Positions 11,978-22,838 of a stretch of 64,000 nucleotides of DNA are shown one piece after another. A program made the translations under genes and the position numbers. Numbering within the stretch: the stretch's first letter is position 1; each line of letters starts with the position of its first letter. The stretch is taken from the NCBI GenBank assembly GCA_003254905.1, contig QANU01085255.1, forward strand, positions 779,624 through 843,623, in the 5' to 3' direction. This stretch comes from Nissolia schottii (taxonomy: Eukaryota > Streptophyta > Magnoliopsida > Fabales > Fabaceae). The notes beneath the pieces were generated by a model that did not search any database, was not told where the DNA came from, and was given only the letters and a program-made list of their open reading frames with translations.

Positions 11978-13298
11978 TGATGGACCTCGTCACGTCCCCG
12001 AAAAACTTGGGTACGACATGGGAAGTCACTTGGTCAATTAGCTAAGCTAGGTCTACAAGACAAAGACTCGGACTACTGATTTGGTATGTTACATTTTACT
12101 CCAAAACTCGCTTAAAATAGTTGCTGACTTAGTCATTGGAGTTTCTTGCCGGTCTCCCTCCTGAGCATCTCCATTGACGCCAATAACCAACCAAGACCAA
12201 ACAGTGACTTCTTCTAAAAACACGTCACCACTCTAAATAGGTCAGAATATGATCATGAGATTTATGTAAAAAATGAAAAAATATTGTTAAATCTCGGCTT
12301 AAATTTTATTTTTTTATTAAGATAGTAGGTATATTTTTTATTTACTTTATGATTCAAATTTAAATTAGTCTAATAATCGTGGGCTGGAATGGACGAATGG
12401 TGCTTTCTTCCCCCTTTCATTTGGATTGAAATGAAAGCAGAGGCTATAAGTTGCCAGTTTTTTCCCATTGAGTGGTCAAGGAGAGCCACACTCATCACCA
12501 TGCATCTCCATCTCCTCAAGTCATTATCTATCTAGCTAGCTATATATTAGAACACCAAAAAGACAATAGAGGCAAACTATATGGCCAGCAAGCATGCTAT
12601 GTTGATATATGTATATATAGCTATTAAGCAATTAATTAAGGGATAGCTATGTTGCATTGTTGCTACTACCAGTAGGAAACTTTAATCGCTGCCCCACATG
12701 ATGGACATCATCTTGCAACTGCATGGTGAGAAAAAGAAAGGCTACTTAACTCTATATATGAAGCCTACCCCATAACCAAACGCCAATTATTAATATCTCT
12801 CTAGTATTGAAGTACTAGACAAACCTACTTTTGGATAAGTTTTTTTTTTAATATATATATATAAACTAGTTTTTGAAAGAAAAGGTAATTATTTCTTAAA
12901 ATTAAATTGTCCTAGTCTGGATTGGTTTCTTGACTCCTTTGAAGTTTTTCAATGACTTCTTTGTGACGTTATTCAAGCTTTGTTGGTTTGGGTATGTCAG
13001 AAAATATCAACTTACAAGGGACTATCACCCTCAAGTCATAACTTATTTATTGTGTAAATAGTTAATTAAATGATATCATACATATGCATCCTAGAAATCG
13101 CTCATTTTATAGTATAGGGACTAAAGCTCATTTGTCCTCTTGGCAATTTTGATCTCGTCCCCAAACATATCTCAAAAGATATCTCACTATTTTACTCTTC
13201 TTGCATTCAAATCCCCTAATGTGAGAGTAGCCTGGGTAATTACCCAAACTCATTCTTAAATCGTATGGATCTTCTTGTGAGCTCCTTTGAGTTAGTTT
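11978..13298. other. Sequence between the two repeat copies; possible LTR-retroelement fragment at its left
   Basis: The first about 270 bases are less AT-rich and include GCTGACTTAGTCATTGGAG followed by TTTCTTGCCGGTC, a wording that resembles the 'gactt..catcggagt..cttgc' string common in LTRs of plant gypsy-type elements. No coding domain, polypurine tract or second LTR was found, so the assignment is weak. The remainder is AT-rich without features. Confidence 0.25.
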
Positions 13299-14448
13299 TT
13301 TTTTTTTTTTCGCCATGGGAAAGTGCTCTCTTGAGTTAGTGGTGATTCGATAAACTATTATCAAACATGTACTTAAATTGTTATCTAAACTAATCTCATA
13401 AACCAAATAACATATTGGTTTTCAAAATATATATGTTATCTTAAAAAAAATAATAATAACGGAGTTTTCTTTATAAAAAGATCCTTGTTAGAGGAATATA
13501 TTCATACGCCTTCCACTTGTTGTCTATATTATAGAATGAAAAAAAAATAGTTTTCAAGCTAATGAAGTTAGGTTTTAGAGATCATGATTTTGATGCTTTT
13601 TCTTATTTAATGGTGTTCGTATACTAAACTAATCTGCGTGCTAATCAAAATGATGAAATACTATTCACCTTTTAAGATTTGTTTTGAAAAGTGGCATGCA
13701 ATTAAAGGAACATGAAAGTGGAGCAAGAGGCACATAATTTTTTTTCATTATTGTTTTTTTTGATGAATGTTCATTATTGTTTTTAAAAATACTGGTTAGT
13801 GCTATTTAATTAGAAGTGCAATCCGAATTTGTAAAGGAAGACTCATCACTTTCAAATTTTACTCTCAATTTCATAAAATCCAAGTACCACACACTGAAAA
13901 TAAAAATGATATAATTTAATCTTAACATTTTAAAATTAATATTAATTTAGTGTGAACATTATATATACTTGAAAAAAATTAGTGAAAGATGGTCAAACTT
14001 CTGATAACAAATTTTGAAATGTTTCCCATCACACAATCAAAGATGAAAACTGGTACTAATTAGGGGTCAAAGAACAAATTGATGTACAATTGGTATTATT
14101 CTGGTTTTAGGGTGTAATAGATTTAAAAGGAAAAAAAAGGAAAAAATATGTACAAAAGTAACTATGAGAAGTAATATTTAACTTTATATGAGAAGAAACT
14201 CACTTAAAAAAATTTAACTATAGATGCATTAAGGCTAATGTGGGAGACTTGCCCCACAAAAATTTGTTACTTTTTTACTAAATTATGGGCATATAAAGAG
14301 AGTTTTATCCCCATTAAATAATCAATGTTCTCCACTAGTTGATCACATTGTCTCAGCAAAAAAATAAAAAAAAATTCAGTAAAAATAAAATTATTTTTTT
14401 AATACACTCCTTACATTATAAGAATATATATTTTAATCGTTTATACTC
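13299..14448. repeat. Direct repeat copy 2 (probably the native copy)
   Basis: Identical by eye to 10827-11976. Here the sequence runs without break into both flanks (a 15-base T run at 13296-13310 against 12 at copy 1, and TTAATGGTAAATTG after 14448), so this is likely the true genomic position of the segment. Confidence 0.9.
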
Positions 14449-17400
14449 TTTAATGGTAAATTGATCTTTTATTATTTTGGATTAATATAATTTTTATGTT
14501 TAGATGTAATTATGTAAATTTTTTGTAATGTTTACCTAAATTTCTTAGATATACATGCATGTCACCGAAATGATCCATTCTCATTGTTTTTCTGGATAAA
14601 TGGTCAGCGCAAGTTTAATTTTTTCGTCTTATACTCCTTTTGTGCGAGCCAGGCATTCTTAATGCACTTAATATCGCAATTCAAAAGTTTAGTGGATATG
14701 CCTTTAGGCTTTAAGAAAGCATTAACAATATACGTTTACTTTTATTATTGTAGTTTATAAAGTGGATGAGATGCTTTAAACTATAATTACAATGTATTAT
14801 GTTGGCATGTGGTATAAAAGTTTAATGTATTAATTACTATTATACACCAGAATCAGAATCAAATTTGGGACACAGATGCAAGCTGGGCATTATTAAAGTC
14901 ACATGTTAACAGTAATCTTTATTTGTAAATTAAGGACAACGAATTCAAGTTGCTATCGTTACTAATAAAATGGCAAACAACTATAGGGTGGCGTGATCGT
15001 AATTGCATATTTGATATGTACCAATTGCCATGAAAAATACTATGATAATGGTATTGGTATTGGTATTGGACTAGAGTATCACAAACATTAATTATTAATA
15101 TCCATTCATCAAAATAAAATATTAATATCCATGGTGGCAACGATGCAGTAATCGTATTGAGATTAGTTTAGATGCTTCTCACTTTCACATGGATAAATTA
15201 ACTTGAATTATCATCAGTGAGCACATATAATAGTGTATATTACGAGTACTATTTCAAATTGATTGATGTTTATTCTTATAATGTTAGTCTTAAGACGAGG
15301 TTTAATCTCTTTGTTTATAATTTCCATCAGATGTTCCTGTTAAAGTTTAATATGCGTATCTTATCTTTACAAAATACCAAGGCTAAGAAAATTAGACTGA
15401 ACATCAGATCTATCGAGATAAAGGTTGATAAATTTAAAAGTTCAAAAGTTCAATTGATTGAACTTATTGGGTCCAATAAATTTACATTTTATTATTTATA
15501 TGTATATTATATATATATGAATAATTATATGTTGTATAATAAATAAAAATAACATTTTATTTTATTTTATTTATTTATTAGATAAGTTGGGATTGCATCT
15601 TATTCTAATAATAAGCCAAAAGACGTTTTATATAGTATTTGTACATTATTAGTGTTGTGAGAATACATTTTTTAACAAAAAATGTAGCTACAACATCAAA
15701 ATTTAAAAAGAAAAACATTAATTTTGTAAGCTTTTTCATTTAAAAAAACAACTTTTTTAAAAGGAAAGAAAACCAAAGCATTTTCACCACGGTTCCCGAT
15801 TCAACCGGACGGTTCGATCAAATTTTTAAAACATTACAAATTACAATAAATTGCAAACCCTAAACACTAACTACTAAATCTCATGGCCCACACCATAAAA
15901 GAATTAGGATTTTAGCGACGGATTTGTTATCCCTAACAAATGTGTTTGATTAACGACATATTTTTTCCCCGCTAAATTATGATTTTCTTGCCGTGCTGTG
16001 TCACTCTGGTTAGTTTATTATTATTATTTTTAATAATAATAAAAAAAAGAGTATATGATGCCTTTATATCCTCTACATAATTTTGAATAATTGCACTCGA
16101 TTTCGGAAACTGCCATTTGAACGGAATATAGAATATTTAGAGTGAATATTACAAAAGCAATGTAACCTCAAATGTCTTTTTTTCTTTTTGGAAAAGACTA
16201 AAGTGTGATATTTGAAAGATGAAACCACGACAATCGCCATTTACATATTCGTTTGTGCAGTCCAGACAGAACCCCAGAATCACTCTTTCTTTTTAGATAA
16301 TAATTTTGGATCACACAATCATTGTTCAAGTTCAAATTTTTTTGTAGCTTCTAGATGAAAGAAATGGTATATGAAAAACGTTATTTTTTATTTTTCGTAT
16401 ATATATCATGAAACTTATCCCACAATCATTCACAAAGACGTGTATAAAGTATAAACAAATTCCATGGTTAGACAATTTCTTCTTTAACCACTTATTACCA
16501 GTTTTCATCTTTAATTTTGTGGTGGGATTCTCTCGTCTTCCATCAAGTTTTACAAGCAATTATAATATTGAGTACACGTAGGATTTGGACACAAGAAGAA
16601 AAAAGAAAAGAAAAAAACAGAGCTATCACCAATGAAAAAACTGATTGCTCCAATTATTTCGTAGTGTGTCTCTGTCAGGCGAGAATTTGACACACGATGA
16701 ACAATGTACACAAGCTCAAATATAGTTTTTAAATCAAAATGAAGATAACAAAAATCCTACTCTAAAAAAATTCACTTGATCTAAATGTTTTAATAATACT
16801 ATTATATGCACTACCAACTCTCTAAACAAATTAAGCTACCAAAGTGCATATATTCTTATAAAAAAAAGTGTAATGAGTCTACCTAGTAAGAATACTAAGA
16901 ATACGTTTAAATATTCTCTTCATTTATTATTGTTAGTTATTTTCACTTTTTTAAATATATTTAAATACATTGAATTATAAATATACCTAAAAAATGAAAA
17001 AAAAAAAAACTTGTAGTATTAAAAAATCAAAGGAGTGATTGAAAGAGAAATATTTTAAAATTTTTAATATTCTTGTCACATGGAAGACTCACGATTTGTC
17101 TTTCCAATACAAAAGTGAATTTATTAATAATTACTGGTGCAACTTTAATATTTTTGTTATAAATTAATCGTCGCTTTCATTTTTTTATTAATTGATAAAT
17201 CAATATATATGAACGCAATCATGTTTAAATATATTAGTTTATAAATAAATTTAAAAAGTGAAAACAACAATTGATTTAAGAATGAAAAGTTTTAGGACTT
17301 AATTATGACTTTTATATGTAAAAATTATAATTGAGTGTTCCAAAAAAATTTATTTCCCTTTCTCCGATCACTCCTAAATGTCATTTTTATCCAAAATTTT

Positions 17401-18005
17401 ATTAAAAAATAATTATCATTTGATTAGACTAAAAATATTAATTAGTATTTTTTCAACCATACTTTTATTTATTATAAGTTTTCTATTAATATTTTCTTAG
17501 AGTATTTCCAAATTAATTTATTTATTAATAGTTTGGCATTAGTTAAAAATGATATATAATATTGGGCAAAGATAATACGTTCCTCTCTCCGTTCACTTTT
17601 TGTTGTTATTTATGACAAGAATGCACAATTAAAAAAATTATTTAATTAAAATTAAAATATAAACTATAAAATGTGAATACAAAGTTAATCTTAAATAGTT
17701 AATGTTATACATAATTAAGTGTTATAAAAAATAATAAAAAGAAATTTACAAAAAATATATTTAATATTTCTTTAATCTTATAAATAACTAAGGAGAATAT
17801 ATAGATGTACTTTATGTCTAAATAAGTTAGCGAATGTGAAATCGGGAATTGGAGAGGATGTAATACGGGGATTAGAAACGAAGGGGGGGGGGTGGAGATT
17901 ATGGGATGTCGCATTTGAGAGGACAATGTGAATTGAGATCCAGTTAGCCAGTTAGGAGTGAGAGGACCAGCTGGCAGTGGCACGAACCAACCAAGGGACC
18001 TAGCT
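14449..18005. other. Intergenic AT-rich DNA with MITE remnants
   Basis: About 3.5 kb, very AT-rich. Short imperfect palindromes, including a Stowaway-like one at 16916-17035 listed separately, and a CCTCTCTCCGTTCAC string at about 17582-17596 that resembles one Stowaway end. The 109-codon frame near 15217-15546 is AT-driven and lacks an ATG at its 5' end, so it is not called. Confidence 0.45.
16916..17035. mobile_element. Stowaway-like MITE (diverged)
   Basis: Starts CTCTTCATTTATTATTGTTAG and ends ...AAAAATCAAAGGAG. The reverse complement of the end (CTCCTTTGATTTTTTAATAC) pairs imperfectly with the start, and the inner arms share ATTCAATGTATTTAAATA / its complement. Size (about 120 bp), CTC..-type ends and AT richness fit Stowaway (Tc1/mariner). 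A clean TA duplication is not visible. Confidence 0.4.
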
Positions 18006-18009
18006 AGAC

Positions 18010-18330
18010 TACGCACTTGATCCCCACTTCACGTGCCACCATGCCCCCCTCCCCTTCCTCCTCCAGCCACGTGTCCCTCTCCTCATCGCCATAACACGCG
18101 TCACCATCCTCGAACCCCTAAACAGGACCACTTTTTGTCCTCCTTCCTAGAACCAGGATAGGTGAGCGGAATCCCCACCCTCCTTCCCCTCCCCGCGTCA
18201 CGACAAAATTTGGGACGGTGCAATTACAAGTTACAATCTCCCACCCCACGTCCCCATTCAATTCAATCCTTCTCGTAAACCCCAATTCACCTTTCCCAAA
18301 TGCCAGGGTGTCTTGGTAATTTCCAGTTAC
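18010..18330 (+). promoter_or_regulatory. GC-rich upstream block of the S40 gene with two G-boxes
   Basis: A sharply GC-richer island in AT-rich DNA. CACGTG occurs at 18030-18035 and 18068-18073; the second reads CACGTGTC, an ABRE-type G-box recognised by bZIP factors of ABA signalling and by bHLH factors. Further CACG/CGTC-rich words (ACACGCGTCACC, about 18093-18104) follow. Location about 0.9 kb before the S40 start suggests stress- or ABA-linked control; this is inference from motif type. Confidence 0.45.
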
Positions 18331-18420
18331 TATGCCTTATCCACAACGCTATATGCATTTTCTCTGCAACCTACTGCCTTTTCCTTTTTTTCCCTTTTTA
18401 TTTTTTTTAAATAACTTGTT

Positions 18421-18526
18421 TATTCTCTCCGTCCATTATCAGATATTGCGTTTTTTTTTTTAATTGTGTAAAATTAATAAAATATTAATTATTATTTTTA
18501 ATTATATTTTTATTTATTGTAGCTTC

Positions 18527-18562
<36 letters not shown>

Positions 18563-18764
18563 TAATTATATTATATATTTTTTATATTATTGCATCTCAT
18601 TAAGTGTGCCATATGTGTTTTGATTGAAAAACAAAAGAAAAATGATGAGAGAAAAAAAACAATTTAGCCTATTTTATATTTTTTTAAAATATATTTAAAT
18701 TAATTATTTTCTAAATCTGTGATTTACCAAAAATGACGTGTAAGAATTCATCGAGGAAGTATTA
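18421..18764. mobile_element. Stowaway-like MITE in the S40 promoter
   Basis: Left end TATTCTCTCCGTCCATTATC and, on the reverse complement of the right end, AATACTTCCTCGATGAATTC followed by ACACGTCATTTTTGG: the CTCC..CCGTCC form of Stowaway ends, with a very AT-rich core containing a (TTA)n run at 18527-18564. About 344 bp. It ends about 40 bases before the TATA box of the S40 gene. Ends are approximate. Confidence 0.5.
18527..18564. repeat. (TTA)n microsatellite
   Basis: About 12 uninterrupted TTA units inside the AT-rich core of the MITE upstream of the S40 gene. Probably length-variable. Confidence 0.85.
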
Positions 18765-18805
18765 TTTTTTTCATGTTTAAATTAGGAAAAAAGCAGGTCA
18801 AGCTT

Positions 18806-18812
18806 TATAAAA
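18806..18812 (+). promoter_or_regulatory. TATA box of the S40 gene
   Basis: TATAAAA, 150 bases before the ATG at 18962. This would place transcription start near 18836 and give a leader of about 125 bases. Confidence 0.5.
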
Positions 18813-18961
18813 GCACATCAAAGGCATGTAGTTAAGACGAGTAACACAAAAATAACATAAGAAAATTCATAAGTCACGCAGAGCAGAGAGGAAGAAGCTC
18901 TTACCCGCTGGAAACAAAATCGCTTAATTCAATCGGAATCTGGTGAAAAGAGCGTTTTGGC

Positions 18962-19480
18962 ATGGCGAGCAGTAAAGGCCACATTGCTAGGCAGAGCTAC
19001 CGATTCCTCCCTCCAACTCTGGAAAGAGATTCGTACTCCGATTCCGGGTTCGAGTTCGACGAGTCTGACCTCTACAACTCGGCCCGAGCCAACTCGCCCG
19101 AGTTCCGCAAAACCGTTCGCGCATCGCGATTGTCCACCAACAAGAAGTCGTCGCCGTCGTCGCCGTCGACGACGAATTCTTCAGGTTATTCTTCCTCCGC
19201 CGGCGGACGTCCGGCGTCGCTGCCGGTGAACGTGCCGGACTGGTCCAAGATCCTGGGGGAAGAGTACAGGGAGAACCGGAGGAGGGATAGCGTGGAGGAG
19301 GACGGCGACGGAGCGGAGAGCGACGACGGTTTTGAGGGGAGGGTGCCGCCGCACGAGTTTCTGGCGAGGACGAGGATGGCTTCGTTATCGGTTCACGAAG
19401 GCGTTGGGAGGACTCTGAAAGGGCGGGATCTCAGTAGGGTCCGAAACGCTATTTGGGCCAAAACCGGGTTCCAGGATTAG
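18962..19480 (+). CDS. Senescence regulator S40 family protein (DUF584)
   Basis: Intronless 172-residue protein. The C-terminal block [20 protein letters not shown] followed by [24 protein letters not shown] is the diagnostic S40/DUF584 (Senescence_reg) motif. The N-terminal part has the family's RFLPP start and a low-complexity Ser/Pro/Thr region (about residues 55-85), then [12 protein letters not shown], also typical of the family, and an acidic stretch (about 108-122). S40 proteins are small, often nuclear, and associated with leaf senescence and responses to ABA, salicylate and pathogens; the molecular function is unsettled. No signal peptide or membrane segment. Codon use is GC-rich relative to the flanks. 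The start is fixed by an ATG at 18962 after a leader with TATA at 18806. Intronless structure is normal for the family. Confidence 0.95.
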   Translation: MASSKGHIARQSYRFLPPTLERDSYSDSGFEFDESDLYNSARANSPEFRKTVRASRLSTNKKSSPSSPSTTNSSGYSSSAGGRPASLPVNVPDWSKILGEEYRENRRRDSVEEDGDGAESDDGFEGRVPPHEFLARTRMASLSVHEGVGRTLKGRDLSRVRNAIWAKTGFQD

Positions 19481-22400
19481 ACCCGATTGCACGACCCCGA
19501 ATTGACTTGGAATAGTTACGATAAGTTCAAAACTATTCATCCAATTTTTTTTTTTATTACAAATTTTTGGTTTCCTTCTTCTGAGAGAAAAAATAGAGAT
19601 TCTACCTATTTGCAGGTTCTCTTTATAGATTTTCGATTTTGAGGAGTTATAATTTTTGTCTTTAGTTTTTTTTTTTTTAATTTTTAAAATATGATCATTT
19701 AACATGTATGAGATGAGATGTGGAAATGAGGATCAATTGTTTAACTGATATCAGAGATTTGCATTCGCTAAGGTGCTTCAATTTAATTACGAGGTTTTTT
19801 TTTAATTTATATTTTTATTTTATGTGGTTCTGAAATTTCATTTTGTTTCAGCATTTTTTTGTCTGTGATCAAAATCTAAAAATGGTGGAATTGGTGGGGC
19901 CGGGGTACTAACAGCAGTTCAATGATTGTTGGGGTTTGGGTTTTGATGCTGGTTGGGATTAGGTTTGGGGCTAAAAGCTAAGCCTATGACCCTACGTACG
20001 ACAATTGACAAAGAAAAAACTAATTTGCCATTATGTTGTCGTGATATTTTTTTATCAGAATTGTATCGTTTTTATTTTTTAATTATAACTTTTTTAGGCT
20101 GTGGCTGGCATGTGAATAAGATGAGAAAATTTTCAGATTAAATTTGTGTCAAAAGATTTTCCTTTGTGGGAATATAAAAATAGAGCAGAGATAGAGGTTA
20201 AAACGTAGAAGTTGTGCCTTGGTCCTTTCGTCTGGGACTCCATTTGTTGAACTTCGGGAGTGGGAGGCCAACAGCTTCAGTGCCCGTCGTTTTTTTTAAT
20301 TTCGTTATCGTTCTGTTTCTGCATAATTAGTGATGTTGACGATTGTAGTTTATTTGTTTTTCAATGGTAATTAAAGATATCAGCTATAAAAATAGTCCAC
20401 GAATTAGGTAACATGGTTTGAAGAATTGGATAATGTCGACATTCTTAGCACACCCATTAAACTAATTCTGGTATCTCTCAGAACAGACAGTTTCTTTTTT
20501 CTTTTTCATGTTCACAATCAGAGCACAGTTTCTTAGCTAACTGGAAATCCAATCTTTTTGCTGGATAACTTTGGTTGACTGAAACGTAAGGACAATTTCG
20601 TGATTATGTAACCTTTCGTTTGTTTGGGGTTGTCATAATGTGCAATTCTAAGTATTGAACTAGTTTTTTTATTTAAAAAACTGCACAATCACTCTTTCTT
20701 TTTTTTTTTTCTTTTTTTTTAAGAAAAAAGTTTCATTCAAAAGAAGTTATTTGAACATATTTTGTTTTATAAAAATTATTTAAACATATTAAAAAATATA
20801 AAGCCTTATCGTTCATTTTATAATATATCGTCAGATTCACCTTATAAAAAAATATGTTTTATAATGTTATAAAATGAATGATAATTGACAATGTATTTAT
20901 ACTCTTTTATGTTAAAAAGCATTTTTCTTCATAAAGTATGTCTAAGAAACCAAAGACTGCATAGCTAATTTAGCATGGACTTTCCTAACTAAACTAGAGA
21001 GCTTGGGTTTGAGCATGGACTTTCCTCATTTTGTCCGGTATGCTTTAATTAATTCGAGTCGACTCGAGTTGCGCACCTGACTATGACGGGTGAGTCTCCC
21101 AGCCAGAGTAACTGCGTACACAACGTCTCAAATTCAAAATCTTGTTTAAGCGATACTAAATCGCTTATTACTTGGATCAACCTCGTTGGTAAGTAATACT
21201 TATATTCTGCCTTCAATTAAAGGAGAATGAGGAAAGATAGATTGACTTATATCTGAGGACTGAGCGAAGCAATCAAACTGTGGCAAGTGCGGTCAAAGAT
21301 TTTGAGCTTAATTGACAAATGCCTGAAAGGCTGAAACTCTAATTACAGCGCTGAAAAAAAAACTAATTGAGAGATGGGTCGCATCCATTATTGACCTTGA
21401 CCACCAAGAGATGAAAGAGAAGATAAATTAGCCCAACCTACTCCTTGGCCTCAAGCATGGTTAGCCTTTTACCCATCTAAGCTTCTTGGCAAAGCCGTAA
21501 AGTCCCAAGCAACTATTCATTCCTGCCATGACACAACTTTGGCCACTATCTAATTTCAACCCACATCGATTAAGCATAGTATCATTTTATGTATTGCGAA
21601 GCAGTTTTTTTAAAGAGAAAAACAAAAAGGCCAGTTAACAACGGCGATTCTAATTTCGTTCAATCAGTATTAGAATGAATCTCGGAGAAATGAATTATCT
21701 GAGTTGTATTACTCTTCCTCCGAGTTTATATGCAACAGAGAATGTGTTCTACTCCTTCTATCCAATTTTAATTATAACTTCTAATTTTTATATACATTTT
21801 TAACGCAATATATTTAAACTTAATTGATACATTAAGTGAAAAATATATGTAAAAGTCAAAAGTAACATTGAGTAATTCACTCTAACCACTTTCAACTGAA
21901 TCATTAACTCCTCTAATTGGTTCTAACTAACTTTAAACATTAATATCAATGTATCAATATACTATTTCTAAAATGAGTTTTACTCTAGGAAGCAAACACA
22001 ACATAACACGCGATATGTTGACTTACCAATTTTAAAATTTTACAAGGCACGACACAACATATATAGGTATAAAATTAAATATTTATAATAATATCTTAAT
22101 ACTTTTATTAATATCAAACTATTAATTTTTAATACTTTCTAAATTATTTTTAAAATATATAAAACATTTAAGATATTTTTATGTGTCAATACTTGTTAAT
22201 TTTTTAAATATCCATATTATTATAAATTATTTAATATTTTTTTACTCAGACACAGTATGGACACTGCTCAAAAAATGTTTAGATATAATTCAGATACAAT
22301 TAGTTATAAATTTTTTATTTAGACACTTTTAAACACGTGTTTTAAACCAGTGACTTTGTGTATCAGTATCCGCAGTGTGTCAAACAGGGACACAACAATT

Positions 22401-22500
22401 TCATTTCTTAGGTTTTACTGTAATGCAATGATTACAGTCGTCTAATCACATTCTTTGCGTGACTCTTCAAAAAAAATGTATGACAATTTCTAAAGAAACC
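19481..22500. other. Intergenic, AT-rich, with a Stowaway-like MITE
   Basis: 3 kb between the S40 and MON1 genes, beginning with the S40 3' region. Contains poly-T runs (20700-20720), one Stowaway-like element at 21752-21872, and a run at about 22040-22400 with CACGACAC and GTGTATCAGTATCC words that may be an old MITE. No gene-like frame. Confidence 0.45.
21752..21872. mobile_element. Stowaway-like MITE, TA target site
   Basis: 121-bp AT-rich element starting CTCCTTCTATCCAATTTTAA and ending AGTAACATTGAG, flanked on both sides by TA (21750-21751 and 21873-21874). The ends are imperfect inverted repeats of the CTCC type used by Stowaway elements of the Tc1/mariner group. Confidence 0.45.
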
Positions 22501-22559
22501 TTTTTTTTTTTTTGGTCCTGATCAAAGATAGGTTTGTCAAACGAGTACAAATGTATCAC

Positions 22560-22586
22560 TGGGCCACAGGCCCACAGTATTGGGCC
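22560..22586 (+). promoter_or_regulatory. Cluster of three site II (TGGGCC) motifs before MON1
   Basis: TGGGCC at 22560-22565 and 22581-22586 on the plus strand and GGCCCA (minus-strand TGGGCC) at 22569-22574. These TCP-type site II motifs are common in promoters of constitutive, growth-linked plant genes; their place about 255 bases before the MON1 ATG fits a proximal promoter. Confidence 0.5.
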
Positions 22587-22742
22587 TGGGAAATAAGTAG
22601 ACCCGCCCCACATATCGCATCGCGGGATCGGTTGGGTCCTGAGCTGACCACAGCACTGAAGGCAAAGGCATCATCGACTGGTCACAGTCACAGACTCCTC
22701 CAAACGCTACGCTACAAACAACCACCAGGCACTGCCATTGCC

Positions 22743-22796
22743 ATGGGAAACAAAACTGAAAACCCAACCCTAACCGATTTCGATTTGATCTTCTAG
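22743..22796 (+). other. Upstream ORF in the MON1 leader, 17 residues
   Basis: ATG at 22743 in strong context (GCCATGGG) opens a frame of 17 codons ending in TAG at 22794-22796, 42 bases before the MON1 ATG. The MON1 ATG itself has a weaker context (GCAATGA). Whether it is transcribed depends on the start site, which I place only loosely (after the site II cluster). Confidence 0.45.
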
Positions 22797-22838
22797 TTGA
22801 AATCCTCGCTCAAAATATATTCACAAAATCGAATTGCA

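Noticed and set aside
12418..12450. TTTGGATTGAAATGAAAGC, similar to the start of miR159
   Set aside because: Similarity stops after about 11 bases and no complementary arm is present nearby; not a precursor.
15217..15546. 109-codon AT-rich frame
   Set aside because: Starts at GTG, is rich in Tyr/Asn/Lys/Ile as expected from AT-rich DNA, and has no motif.
21040..21200. Less AT-rich stretch with GGTGAGTCTCCCAGCC and TTGGATCAACCTCGTTGG
   Set aside because: It looks like a dispersed legume repeat, but I could not define ends, coding sequence or class.
22040..22400. Possible old MITE with CACGACAC and GTGTATCAG words
   Set aside because: Resembles the outer parts of the hAT MITE in MON1, but no clear inverted ends or target duplication could be found.
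22797..22838. N-terminal extension of MON1 by 14 residues
   Set aside because: The codon at 22797 is TTG, and the uORF stop just before it makes the ATG at 22839 the natural start.
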